Shown here piece by piece: positions 15,810 through 24,143 of a DNA stretch of 46,017 bases (position 1 is the first letter of the stretch; each line of letters begins with the position of its first letter). A program made the position numbers and the translations under genes. The notes beneath the pieces are model-generated. The model worked only from the letters and a program-made list of their open reading frames with translations. It had not been told where the DNA came from and ran no database searches. The DNA is taken from positions 1 to 46,017 of the forward strand of contig CANRFN010000035.1 in the NCBI GenBank assembly GCA_947629915.1. The letters are read 5' to 3'. This stretch comes from an uncultured Oscillospiraceae bacterium (GTDB lineage: Bacteria > Bacillota > Clostridia > Oscillospirales > Oscillospiraceae).

Positions 15810-15843
15810 CTGTATTCCCTCGGTTGTGTTTTCGGACAGCGGA

Positions 15844-16884
15844 TCAATAGAAGTACTTCGGGGTGTAGTTCTTGCCATCGCCGATGTACTGCATGATGCT
15901 CTCGCTGGACTGGCCGGTGGAGGCGAAGGTGGGATCCATGCGCTCCCAGGTGTCGCCGTTGAAGTAGATGACGCCTTCAATCCAGCCCTGATCCTTGGAG
16001 TACACGCTGATCCAGGCGTGGTATGCGGTGCCGGCGTAGCCCACCACCAGTTTGCAGGGGACGCCCTGGGTGCGGAGCATGCCGGTCATGAGGGCGGCGT
16101 AGTCGAAGCAGATGCCGGTCTTCTTGGCCAGCACGTCATCCAGGACAGGCAGGTAACCGGACTGCACGGTCTGGGCCAGGTGCTTGTCGTAGGTCATGTT
16201 CTTCACCACGTAGTTGTACACCGCCTCCACCATCTTCAGGGGATCGGTGATGCCCTTGCAGATCTCCGCGGCCATGGCCTGGGTCTTGGGGGCGGCCTCG
16301 ATGTTCACATACTGGTTGGAGGTGAGGAAGGGCTTCAGGGGGTCTGCCGCTTCCAGCTTCTCAGAGACGGCCACCACGCTGGAGTACTTGGTGTCCTGCA
16401 CCTGGAGGTACACGGTCACCTTGTACTTGCCGTTGCCGTCCGAGAGGGGCAGCACTGCCCACTCCTGGGGCACCAGGTTGTACTGGTACTGTGCGCCGGA
16501 GGGACCCTGTACCACTACCTTCACCCGCTTTGTGGTGGCCTCGTTGAACTTGGCCATCACATAGCCGTCTGCCATGTTGGAGTAGTCCACGGTGGCGCGG
16601 TTGTTCTTGTCGCTCTTGGTCTTGGTGCCGGCGGGGGTAGCCTTGATGTACTGATAGGTCTCCGTTACCATAGCAGCCACTTCCTGCTTTGTCACCTCGC
16701 CGGTCTTGGTCTGGTCCACGTACTCCCCTTCATCCACTGCAGGGGCATCGCCTTCCGGGCCGTCTGCCAATGGCACGTTCTCCGGTTCCAGCACGGTGGA
16801 GCCCACCTCTCTCGGTCCGCACGCAGAGAGCAGCATCAGCATCGCCAGCAGCGCAGCGAATAAGCGCAAAATCGGTTTTTTCAT
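15844..16884 (-). CDS. Transglutaminase-like lipoprotein
   Basis: 346 residues from ATG 16884 (AGGAG 8 nt upstream). A lipoprotein signal peptide with lipobox LLSAC (Cys22), an acidic linker, a middle region of unclear fold, and a C-terminal transglutaminase-like domain with the Cys-His-Asp triad: Cys259 (TGICFDYAAL), His289 (YHAWISV) and Asp317 (RMDPTF). Bacterial members are usually cysteine proteases or transacylases acting outside the membrane; the target is unknown. It has its own near-consensus promoter and is monocistronic. Confidence 0.9.
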   Translation of the reverse strand: MKKPILRLFAALLAMLMLLSACGPREVGSTVLEPENVPLADGPEGDAPAVDEGEYVDQTKTGEVTKQEVAAMVTETYQYIKATPAGTKTKSDKNNRATVDYSNMADGYVMAKFNEATTKRVKVVVQGPSGAQYQYNLVPQEWAVLPLSDGNGKYKVTVYLQVQDTKYSSVVAVSEKLEAADPLKPFLTSNQYVNIEAAPKTQAMAAEICKGITDPLKMVEAVYNYVVKNMTYDKHLAQTVQSGYLPVLDDVLAKKTGICFDYAALMTGMLRTQGVPCKLVVGYAGTAYHAWISVYSKDQGWIEGVIYFNGDTWERMDPTFASTGQSSESIMQYIGDGKNYTPKYFY

Positions 16885-16952
16885 CTTAAAAACTCCTCTC
16901 AATGCTTCAACGAATCAGACGAACCGGAGCCTTCGCCTTCTCTACAATGTGC

Positions 16953-16981
16953 AGTATAGCAGAACCCCAAAAATCCTGCAA
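16953..16981 (-). promoter_or_regulatory. Promoter of the transglutaminase lipoprotein gene
   Basis: On the minus strand: TTGCAG (16981-16976), 17-bp spacer, TATACT (16958-16953). Confidence 0.75.
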
Positions 16982-17103
16982 GCTGCAGAAACACAGGTAA
17001 AACCGCAGTTTTCCATGTCCATTCATGCAGTGGTTTCGGACGTTCAGGTAGGCGATTGTCCCCCGCACTTCACCGTCTCAGGGGCCTTTTGCCCCCTTTT
17101 CCC

Positions 17104-18090
17104 TTACGAACGTACGCTAAAGTGCCCCCTCTCCTCCGTAAAATCAGGCAGTGAGGGGGCGTGATCCCGCAGAAACCGCTTGGTCCAGAGCAGCACCAGG
17201 TCCCGATACCGGTACAGCTTCTCCCCATGGGGGTCTCCGTACAGGGCGGCCAGCTCGGATGCCGGCGGGATGGCGCCGTAGAAGGCCTCGTCCAGGTCCT
17301 CCAGCTCCCGGAGCATCTCGGCGGCCGGCATGTTCTCGTATTTGGCGACGTTCTCCTCTGTGAGGGAGAGGGTGAGATACCGCTCCGAGGGCGCCGGGAA
17401 CGCCCCTTCCGCAATCCACATCGCCTCCGTCTGGGTCCGGACGGTGGGCATGTGGGCCTGCACCGATGGGGGCAGCTTCTGCAGAGTGGACGCCCGAAGC
17501 CGCTGCTCCTCCAGGTGCCAGCCCCGTCCCTTGCTGTGCGGGAGGAAGAAGCGGATCTCATCCGGCCGATACCCCTCCAGCAGCGGCAGAAGCGTCTCCA
17601 TCTGGTCTGCGTTCTCCTCGGTGATGGGGATGCTGCACTTCACCGGAAGTGCAGCCGCCTGAGCGGCCCGTAGGATCGATAGGAGGAAGTCGAAGTCCCC
17701 GGATCTCCCGGCAAAGCGGTCGTGGTAGGGGGGCAGGCCGTAGAAGGTGCAGTCGATCTGCTGGATGCCAGCCTCCCGGATCTGCCGCACCAGAGCCTGG
17801 GTCTCCTCCGCTGCCCGGATCTTGAGGCCGTTCATCTGGAGAAAGCTGCCGCCGGGAGAGCCGATCTCCTGGCAAAAGGCGATGTAGTCCAGAAGCTCCG
17901 GGGTGTCCATACAGAAGCCGATGTAGTAGGAGAATGGCACGGTGGACTCCGCCGCCACCCGCCGGGCGATCTCCTTGCCCCGGTGGTATTCCGCCCCGGG
18001 GGTGGAGCCGTCATAGGACAGAAGGCAGTGTCTGCACCGGCAGCCGCAGGGCACACAGAGATTCTCCATGCTGAAAAATACAGTCTTCAC
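17104..18090 (-). CDS. Radical SAM protein
   Basis: 328 residues from a GTG at 18090 (AAGGAGGG about 7 nt upstream). The N-terminus carries CGCRCRHCLLS, which fits the CxxxCxxC [4Fe-4S]-binding motif of radical SAM enzymes, followed by a barrel-like pattern (QMNGLKIRAAEE, IDCTFYGLPPYHDRF, PVKCSIPITEEN). No SPASM-type cysteine cluster is present at the C-terminus, so no auxiliary cluster is predicted. Several extra cysteines lie near the motif. Substrate and pathway are unknown, and no peptide precursor gene is seen beside it. A consensus promoter lies upstream, divergent from the YhaM-type gene. Confidence 0.85.
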   Translation of the reverse strand: MKTVFFSMENLCVPCGCRCRHCLLSYDGSTPGAEYHRGKEIARRVAAESTVPFSYYIGFCMDTPELLDYIAFCQEIGSPGGSFLQMNGLKIRAAEETQALVRQIREAGIQQIDCTFYGLPPYHDRFAGRSGDFDFLLSILRAAQAAALPVKCSIPITEENADQMETLLPLLEGYRPDEIRFFLPHSKGRGWHLEEQRLRASTLQKLPPSVQAHMPTVRTQTEAMWIAEGAFPAPSERYLTLSLTEENVAKYENMPAAEMLRELEDLDEAFYGAIPPASELAALYGDPHGEKLYRYRDLVLLWTKRFLRDHAPSLPDFTEERGHFSVRS

Positions 18091-18123
18091 GTTGGTCCCT
18101 CCTTATTATGAGCGCATTGGCGT

Positions 18124-18153
18124 ATAATAAGCTGTCCGGCGGGAGGATGTCAA
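18124..18153 (-). promoter_or_regulatory. Promoter of the radical SAM gene
   Basis: On the minus strand: consensus TTGACA (18153-18148), 18-bp spacer, TATTAT (18129-18124). Confidence 0.75.
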
Positions 18154-18269
18154 GGAAAATCCACGCATTTTGGAACTTGCAGCGGATTTGATCCCGTTTT
18201 CGCCGCGCTCCAATATCTGCCGCCCCATACGCCCCCTATGCTGGATTGCGCAAGAACCGTGATTTCCTC

Positions 18270-18299
18270 TGGACAAGTGCCCTCTCTCTGCGGTATACT
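18270..18299 (+). promoter_or_regulatory. Promoter of the YhaM-type gene
   Basis: TGGACA (18270-18275), 18-bp spacer, TATACT (18294-18299), leaving a leader of about 160 nt before the TTG start. No known riboswitch is recognised in the leader. Confidence 0.65.
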
Positions 18300-18464
18300 C
18301 CCTAAAATGGCAGACAGTTTGAGTCCTGCCGAACCTTTCGCCGCATCTCAGACCGGCATTCTCTCTGTCTCTCCGTCTCTCAGCCGCACAAAGGCATCGG
18401 CATCGCGTCTTCTGGGGATGCGGCAACCACACTACACTTCACTATTTCAAGGAGGAACACCACT

Positions 18465-19409
18465 TTGGAAAAGCATATCAGACTTGCAGACATCGACATC
18501 GGGGACAAGGTCCGGGGATACTACATCCTCCAGGACGCCTCTGTCCGCAGCTCCGGCGCCAAGACCTTCCTCACCGCCGCGTTCTCAGACGCCAGCGATG
18601 TCATGGACGCGGTGATGTGGGACTACCGGGGCCCGGTGGATGAGCGGGACCTGGGCTGCGTGCTCTGGATCTCCGGCACCGTGAGCGAGCACCGGGGCAA
18701 CCTGCAGATCGTGCTGGATCAGATCCGCTTTACCGATGACCGCGACACCATCCACCTGCCGGACCTCGTGCCCTCCGCCCCCATAGACCCGGACGCCTGG
18801 TACCAGGAGATGGAGGACATGGCCGCCTCCGTAAAAGACAAGGACTACGCCGCCATCGCCAAGGTGATGCTGGAGCGCCACGGCCAGGAGATCAAGGAGA
18901 TCCCCGCCGGCAAGAGCGTCCACCACGAGTTCCTGTACGGCCTTCTGATGCACACCGTGAACATGATGCGGGCGGCGGACTTCTTCGCCAAGCTGTATCC
19001 GGACACCCTAGACCGGGACCTGCTGCTCACCGGAACCCTGCTCCACGACATGGCCAAGGGCCGGGAGTTTCAGATCTCAGACTTGGGCCTGGTGGCGGGC
19101 TACACCGTCCCCGGAGATCTGCTGGGCCACCTGGTGATGGGCGCCCAGGAGGTGGCAGACGTGGCCCGGGAGCTAAACGTCCCCGAGGACAAGTCCATCC
19201 TGCTGCAGCACCTGCTCCTCTCCCACCACGGGGAGCCGGAGCACGGCGCCGCCGTGATCCCGGTCACCGCTGAGAGCGAGCTGCTGGCCTACCTGGACAA
19301 GATAGACAGCCGCATGGAGATCTACCGCAAGGCCATCCTGGACACCCCAGAGGGCTCTTTCAGCGAGCGGATCTTCGCCCTGGATAAGCACGTCTATCAC
19401 CACGCCTGA
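18465..19409 (+). CDS. yhaM: 3'-5' exoribonuclease of the YhaM family
   Basis: 314 residues from a TTG at 18465 (AAGGAGG at 18449-18455), the same length as Bacillus YhaM. An N-terminal OB-fold nucleic-acid-binding domain (about 1-95) is followed by an HD hydrolase domain with metal ligands in SVHHEFLYGLLMH (His163) and LLHDMAK (His194, Asp195), plus a later SHHGEPEHG segment. YhaM enzymes degrade single-stranded RNA (and DNA) from the 3' end. The IscB/omega-RNA element begins about 20-30 nt after the stop codon, so this gene probably drives or reads into that element. Confidence 0.9.
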   Translation: MEKHIRLADIDIGDKVRGYYILQDASVRSSGAKTFLTAAFSDASDVMDAVMWDYRGPVDERDLGCVLWISGTVSEHRGNLQIVLDQIRFTDDRDTIHLPDLVPSAPIDPDAWYQEMEDMAASVKDKDYAAIAKVMLERHGQEIKEIPAGKSVHHEFLYGLLMHTVNMMRAADFFAKLYPDTLDRDLLLTGTLLHDMAKGREFQISDLGLVAGYTVPGDLLGHLVMGAQEVADVARELNVPEDKSILLQHLLLSHHGEPEHGAAVIPVTAESELLAYLDKIDSRMEIYRKAILDTPEGSFSERIFALDKHVYHHA

Positions 19410-19419
19410 GGCACACCTC

Positions 19420-19600
19420 AGAGAATCCCATATCTCTAGAGAAAGAACCTGAATCCGTAGAGTTCAGGTACAGTCTAGGATGTACGCCGCACCGTGCGAT
19501 TAGGCCTTCGGGCCGCGCCCAGTCGGTATCGCACTGCTTAGTGTGCATCCGTTGAAGGCATGGGCAACACAGCCCTTCCTAGAGGGTGCCTTACCGGCAT
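19420..19600 (+). ncRNA. Candidate omega RNA (guide plus scaffold) of the IscB system
   Basis: The noncoding stretch between yhaM and iscB can fold into a compact set of stems. P1: ACCTGAA (19447-19453) with TTCAGGT (19463-19469). P2: GGATGTAC (19478-19485) with GTGCATCC (19543-19550; one G-U pair), enclosing P3: GTGCGAT (19494-19500) with ATCGCAC (19528-19534), which holds a GGCC-TTCG-GGCC tetraloop hairpin (19503-19514). P4: AAGGCA (19555-19560) with TGCCTT (19587-19592), enclosing GGGC/GCCC (19562-19575). In known IscB loci the omega RNA lies just 5' of iscB, with the guide at its 5' end copied from the flanking DNA; here that would be about 16-20 nt ending near 19438. The exact ends, and whether the RNA extends to the start codon at 19692, cannot be fixed by eye. 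Confidence 0.7.
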
Positions 19601-19691
19601 TTTATTACTCATCAACCTTTACATGCACTTTGTTCCTTATCCACCCATCTACAATCTCTGCCTATCACTGTACAAGGAGGTGAGGCAAGTA

Positions 19692-21374
19692 ATGGAGAAA
19701 ATTCTGGACGTTCAGGATGTTCTGAACATCAAGGATGTGAATGACCTTCAGGATGTTCTGGGTGTTGAGAACATTGAAAATGCTCTCAGCGCTAGGGATC
19801 TTCAGGTTGTTCAGAATATGCGGGACATCATCTTTGTTCTGGACCCTGATGGAAAGCCTCTGATGCCGTCTAGGCGCTTCCGGCATATCCGAGAACTCAT
19901 CAAAGCGGGAAAAGCAAAGAAGCTCAGCAGCAACCCCTATGTGGTGCAGCTGTTGTACGACACTCCGGGGAAGACCCAACCGCTTATTCTGGGAATTGAC
20001 CCTGGCCGGACAAACATCGCGGTCACTGTTGTCCTGGCGGACGGCACCCCGATTTGGTCAGCGCAGCTGTCCACCCGAAATAAGGAGATCCCGAAGCTGA
20101 AGAAGCAGCAGAAGATGTACCGCCAGGACCGGCGGCACAACAGACGGAAAAAACGTCAGCGCAGAGCGATCCGCTGTGGTACGACCACAAAGAAGCCCTG
20201 CAAAGAGCAGAAACAGATCACCGCGACCACCTCTGTTGGTGTGATTGAGCGGTTTCTTCCCGGCTGTAAGGAACCGATCTACTGTATCGGGATCAAAAAC
20301 AAGGAGGCCCGCTTTAACAACCGGAGGCGAAAAGCTGGCTGGCTCACCCCCACTGCCAACCAGCTGAAGCAGACCCATGTGAATCTGGTTAAGAAGGTCA
20401 TGCAGTATCTGCCAATCACAACCATAGCGCTGGAGGTCAACAGATTTGCCTTCATGGCGTTGGACAATCCGGACATCAAGAAGTGGCAGTACCAGAAAGG
20501 GCCGCTCTCTGGGCAGGGCAGCGTAAATGAGGCAGTAGACACCATGCAGAATGGACATTGCCTGTTCTGCGAGAAGCCGATTGAAGCGCATCACCACATT
20601 GTTCCCCAGAGCAAGGGCGGCAGCGATACAATCGGCAACATCTGCGGACTGTGCGCAAAGCACCATACCAAGGTGCACACAGACGCGGAGTGGCATGAAA
20701 AGATGACCCGGAAAAAGGCAGGAATGAACAAAAAGTATGGGGCTCTCAGTGTCCTGAACCAGATTATCCCCAGCCTCACAGTGGAACTGTCTAAGCTGGC
20801 GCCTACACTGGTGACAACTGGCATGAGCACGAAGGCATTCCGGGAAGCACACGGAATCGAGAAGGACCACCACACGGATGCCTACTGCATTGCTTGTTCC
20901 ACCCTCTCTAATCCCACCAACATTGCCAAGGATTTGGACTATGTCCAGATCCGTCAGTTCCGTCGCCATGACCGCAAGGCATGTAAACGGCATATGCTGG
21001 ATCGGAAATATACCCTGAACGGCGTGGTTGTTGCCGTGAACCGTCACAAGGCTATCCGGAATGTACCAGGCAGTGAAAAGACTGTTAGCCAGACGGAAGA
21101 CAGCCTGGAGGAGTACTTGAAGAGACCAGATGCTGCAAAAGTCGGGTACCTCCGCGTGCAAAAACACGAACCCATCTATCAGGAATTGGATCGGATTCTT
21201 CCGGGAGCCAAATTCGTTGTGGATGGAAAAGTAAAAGTAATGGTCGCATCACAGGGTCGACAATACACTAAACACGGGACCAGACCGAGCTATTACAACT
21301 TCTCAGATGGGACAAAGGCTACACCTAAGCAATGCAAGCTGCTTTGCCAAAATACAGGCCTTGTCTTCATGTGA
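19692..21374 (+). CDS. iscB: IscB RNA-guided nuclease (RuvC/HNH)
   Basis: 560 residues from ATG 19692 (AAGGAGGTGAG at 19674-19684). Domains: a repetitive N-terminal extension (1-46); the PLMP domain (FVLDPDGKPLMP, 48-59, with RRFRHIRELIKAGKAK); RuvC-I LGIDPGR (Asp103); an Arg-rich bridge helix (143-161); RuvC-II IALEVNRF (Glu248); HNH with zinc-type CxxC pairs (Cys290/293, Cys318/321) and His301/302, Asn316, His325; RuvC-III HHTDAYCIA (Asp396); then a C-terminal target-interaction-like region of about 160 residues. All catalytic residues are present, so it should be an active omega-RNA-guided double-strand nuclease, the ancestor type of Cas9. It is longer than typical IscB (about 400-500 residues), mostly through the N-terminal extension and C-terminal part. 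Confidence 0.93.
   Translation: MEKILDVQDVLNIKDVNDLQDVLGVENIENALSARDLQVVQNMRDIIFVLDPDGKPLMPSRRFRHIRELIKAGKAKKLSSNPYVVQLLYDTPGKTQPLILGIDPGRTNIAVTVVLADGTPIWSAQLSTRNKEIPKLKKQQKMYRQDRRHNRRKKRQRRAIRCGTTTKKPCKEQKQITATTSVGVIERFLPGCKEPIYCIGIKNKEARFNNRRRKAGWLTPTANQLKQTHVNLVKKVMQYLPITTIALEVNRFAFMALDNPDIKKWQYQKGPLSGQGSVNEAVDTMQNGHCLFCEKPIEAHHHIVPQSKGGSDTIGNICGLCAKHHTKVHTDAEWHEKMTRKKAGMNKKYGALSVLNQIIPSLTVELSKLAPTLVTTGMSTKAFREAHGIEKDHHTDAYCIACSTLSNPTNIAKDLDYVQIRQFRRHDRKACKRHMLDRKYTLNGVVVAVNRHKAIRNVPGSEKTVSQTEDSLEEYLKRPDAAKVGYLRVQKHEPIYQELDRILPGAKFVVDGKVKVMVASQGRQYTKHGTRPSYYNFSDGTKATPKQCKLLCQNTGLVFM
19711..19760 (+). repeat. 36-bp periodic repeat at the 5' end of iscB
   Basis: TTCAGGATGTTCTG occurs exactly at 19711-19724 and 19747-19760, a 36-bp period that encodes a 12-residue repeat (VQDVLNIKDVND / LQDVLGVENIEN), with a weaker third unit near 19800 (LQVVQNMRD). 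Confidence 0.85.
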
Positions 21375-21788
21375 GATTCGAGTGTAAGGCTGTTCATGTC
21401 GCTCCGAGATATGTCAAATCCTCTGTAGAGTTAGTGCTTGGGCGAAAATGTATCGGCTAACTACTTCTGCACGCCTATTTGTACTTCATCAATCGCTCTT
21501 AGCTCTGCCCATTAGAAGAATTCGATTATCTTGGCCTATACGATTTGTCCAGATACCTTGCCTGATATCAAGAAATCGGGCTATACAGGCTTCTCGCCCT
21601 AACCGTACGCAATCACACACACACCACACTCACCCTTTGGGTGAAGACAAGCACACAATGTTTTACATTCTATAATAATGTTTTCAGAAAATAACCTGGT
21701 TTGCAACCGCAATAATTCAAATTTGGATGTAGATATGCATTGATTCAATGGAAAACTTTGCGGATCCAGGGAAAGAAGGTAGACGCCA
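21375..21788. other. 3' noncoding part of the IscB element and region before the carboxypeptidase
   Basis: No convincing gene. It includes a run of CA repeats (21613-21628), the palindrome at 21630-21644, which could be the right-end hairpin of the element, and an A/T-rich stretch with a TATAAT at 21671-21676 that lacks a good -35 but may serve the next gene. Confidence 0.5.
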
Positions 21789-24047
21789 GTGAAAAAGACA
21801 GCCGTTCTCCTCGTGCTGCTGCTTCTCCTGTCTGCGCTCTGTCCGGCAGGCCTTGCACAGGCGGCCGCGGCGGCGCCCCCGGAGGAGACCTTCCGCACAG
21901 AGTCTTTGCTGCTAGTAGACCGGACCAGCGGCGAGGCGCTCTACAGCCGAAACGCCGATACGCAGCGCTGTATGGCCTCCACCACCAAGATCATGACCTG
22001 TATCCTGGTGTTGGAGAGCGTTGAAGATCTGGACACCGCTCAGCTGACCGTTACCAAAGACGCCCTGGGCGATCTGGCGGGCACCGGGGCGTCCGTGATC
22101 GGCCTGGAGGACTGGGACGGCATGTCTCTCCCGGTGCTGGACGTGCTATACGGCTTGATGCTGTCCTCCGGCTGCGATGCCGCCTCTGAGCTGGCCTGGT
22201 ATGTCTCCGGCGGCGACATCTCCGCCTTTGTGGACCAGATGAATGAGAAGGCCAGGGAGATCGGCTGCGAGAACACCAACTACGCCGACGCCCACGGCCT
22301 CTCGGACAACAACCGCACCACGGCCTGGGACCTCTACCGCGTTGTCTCCTACGCCCTGGAGCTCCCCCGGTTCCAGGAGATTGTCTCCTCCACCCGCTAC
22401 ACCAGCGCGGCCATGGGCAAGACCTTCTACACCACCGTGAGCATCCAAGATCCCCAGCGCGGCGGCCCCTACTATTACCCCTATGTGGAGGGCGTCAAGA
22501 CGGGCTTCACCTATGCGGCGGGCCGCTGCCTGGTCTCCACCGCATCCAAGGGCAGCACCCGCTACCTCTGCGTGGCCCTCGGCGCCCCCGATGACAGCAC
22601 CAACCACGCCATGGAGGACACCGTCTCCCTGTACAAGTGGGCTTTTGACACCTACACAGACAACATCGATGTGGACATCTCCCGGCAGTACGCCTCGGTA
22701 CAGCTGGGCGACTCCCTCTCTCTGGCCGCCTCCGTGACGAGAAACACCACCGGCGAGACGCCCGTCTTCACCTGGACCTCCAGCGACCCCGAGATCGCCA
22801 CGGTATCCGCAGACGGCACCGTTACCGCCATCGCCCCCGGCATCGCCACGATCCAGGTGGAGACCCAGACCGGCAACCGGGATACCGTCACCGTCTGCTG
22901 CGGCCTCTACTACGGCATGTCTGTATCGGCAGACCGCCCGTTGGAAGACTGGACCTTACCGGCACTCAGCGGCGTTGACTTCATCCTGGTATACGCCGAT
23001 GACGACATGGTGGAGAACATCCAGAACGCCCGGGGATATGGCATTCCGGTGGGCATCCTCTGCACCGCTGTAGGCCACACCGATGTAGACGCCATGGGCG
23101 CGGCAGATTCCATCACCCTGCAGATCTCCGCCACCGATATCGACCTCCCGGTATTCTATGCCCTCTATGACGATGATTTCCTCTCCCGGGGCGCCGAGGA
23201 GAACACCGCAGCGGTGCAGGCCTTCCGAGACACCCTTGCTGAGAAAGGTCTGGAGGGCGGCTGCCTCGCCCCGGCGGCGGTGAGCCTGGACCACGCAGTG
23301 CTGCGGGCGGAGGGCATTCCCCTCTGGCTGGACCGCAATGAGGCAGAGGCGGACTTCACCGATCTCACCTTCCCCGATGGCGTCCCCGCAGACTTCGTCC
23401 GCTATGCCGATAGTTTCCGCTTCCCCGGCGCGGCGGAGACCACCATGTTCCGCAGGGTGTTCGCCGTGATGGCCAGCGCCCAGCCGGCACCCGGTTCCGC
23501 CCCCACCCTCACCGCCGATGCCGATGCAGACTCCGGCACCGTCTCCCTCTCCTGGACCGCCCCGGACTGGGACTGCTACGGCTATCGGGTGTACCGCTCC
23601 GCATCCGGGGAGGCCCCTGAGCTCCTGGCTGAGCTCTCCGCAGAGGAGATGGCCTGGCAGGACACCACCGCCATCCCCGGTGTCTCGTACATCTACACCG
23701 TGGCGGCGTGCTCCGTTGGAGACATACTGGACCCAGGCTACCTGAGAGACACCCTCTCCGCAGAAGTATCCGCATCCATTCCGGCACCAGAGGTCTCCGA
23801 TCCAGCCCCCGAGCAGAATCCCGCTGTCCCCGGCACGCCCAGTTCTCCCACATCTCCCTCCCGAACCAACAACGGCCCCAGCCGCTACCTCTGGCTGCTG
23901 CTTCTGATCCCCGTTGTGGTCCTCATCGTAGTCCTCATCTACTCCAAGGTGCGTCCCCATGGCAGGCATGAGATGGCAGCGGTAGGGAGCGTGAGGGATA
24001 CGATGGACACGGAGGAGACAGAGGAATCAGAGTACGAGGAAGAATAG
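21789..24047 (+). CDS. D,D-carboxypeptidase (S11) with BIG2, GH25-like and FN3 domains
   Basis: 752 residues from a GTG at 21789 (AAGAAGGT upstream). Signal peptide (1-25); S11 DacF-type domain (36-290) with Ser64-Lys67 (STTK), Ser127-Gly128-Cys129 in place of the usual SxN, and KTG (237-239); a BIG2 Ig-like domain (about 298-372); a segment (390-525) with the layout of a GH25 lysozyme barrel (GVDFILVYADDD, NARGYGIPVGIL, DLPVFYALYDDD) but without the catalytic DxE; an FN3 domain (about 570-665); a Pro/Ser linker; a C-terminal membrane helix (708-730) and acidic tail. It would trim peptidoglycan stem peptides while anchored to the membrane. The GH25-like part probably binds the wall rather than cutting it. 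Confidence 0.9.
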   Translation: MKKTAVLLVLLLLLSALCPAGLAQAAAAAPPEETFRTESLLLVDRTSGEALYSRNADTQRCMASTTKIMTCILVLESVEDLDTAQLTVTKDALGDLAGTGASVIGLEDWDGMSLPVLDVLYGLMLSSGCDAASELAWYVSGGDISAFVDQMNEKAREIGCENTNYADAHGLSDNNRTTAWDLYRVVSYALELPRFQEIVSSTRYTSAAMGKTFYTTVSIQDPQRGGPYYYPYVEGVKTGFTYAAGRCLVSTASKGSTRYLCVALGAPDDSTNHAMEDTVSLYKWAFDTYTDNIDVDISRQYASVQLGDSLSLAASVTRNTTGETPVFTWTSSDPEIATVSADGTVTAIAPGIATIQVETQTGNRDTVTVCCGLYYGMSVSADRPLEDWTLPALSGVDFILVYADDDMVENIQNARGYGIPVGILCTAVGHTDVDAMGAADSITLQISATDIDLPVFYALYDDDFLSRGAEENTAAVQAFRDTLAEKGLEGGCLAPAAVSLDHAVLRAEGIPLWLDRNEAEADFTDLTFPDGVPADFVRYADSFRFPGAAETTMFRRVFAVMASAQPAPGSAPTLTADADADSGTVSLSWTAPDWDCYGYRVYRSASGEAPELLAELSAEEMAWQDTTAIPGVSYIYTVAACSVGDILDPGYLRDTLSAEVSASIPAPEVSDPAPEQNPAVPGTPSSPTSPSRTNNGPSRYLWLLLLIPVVVLIVVLIYSKVRPHGRHEMAAVGSVRDTMDTEETEESEYEEE

Positions 24048-24108
24048 AACTCTGTATTACAAAGTGCGCACCAAACCCACGCAAGTACATAGATAAGCAG
24101 ACACCTTC

Positions 24109-24143
24109 AGACAGCAGGCCTTCGATGGCCTGCTGTCTTTTTG
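24109..24143 (+). terminator. Intrinsic terminator of the carboxypeptidase gene
   Basis: A perfect 12-bp stem (24109-24120 with 24127-24138) over a 6-nt loop, followed by TTTTTG. Confidence 0.95.

Larger units (their letters stand above)
19438..21650 (+). mobile_element. IscB-encoding IS200/IS605-like element without TnpA
   Basis: Unit made of structured RNA region, iscB and about 270 nt of 3' noncoding DNA. The left boundary is inferred from the guide/scaffold junction right after yhaM. The right boundary is uncertain, perhaps near the TCACCCTTTGGGTGA palindrome at 21630-21644. No transposase is encoded, so it would depend on a TnpA elsewhere or be immobile. GC content is lower than that of the flanking genes. 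Confidence 0.55.

Noticed and set aside
19560..19691. Upstream in-frame start for IscB at 19560
   Set aside because: It would translate through omega-RNA stem P4 and has no ribosome site, whereas 19692 has AAGGAGGTGAG.
21448..21675. 75-codon ORF after iscB
   Set aside because: No ribosome site, low-complexity His/Thr tail from CA repeats, and it overlaps the likely element end.
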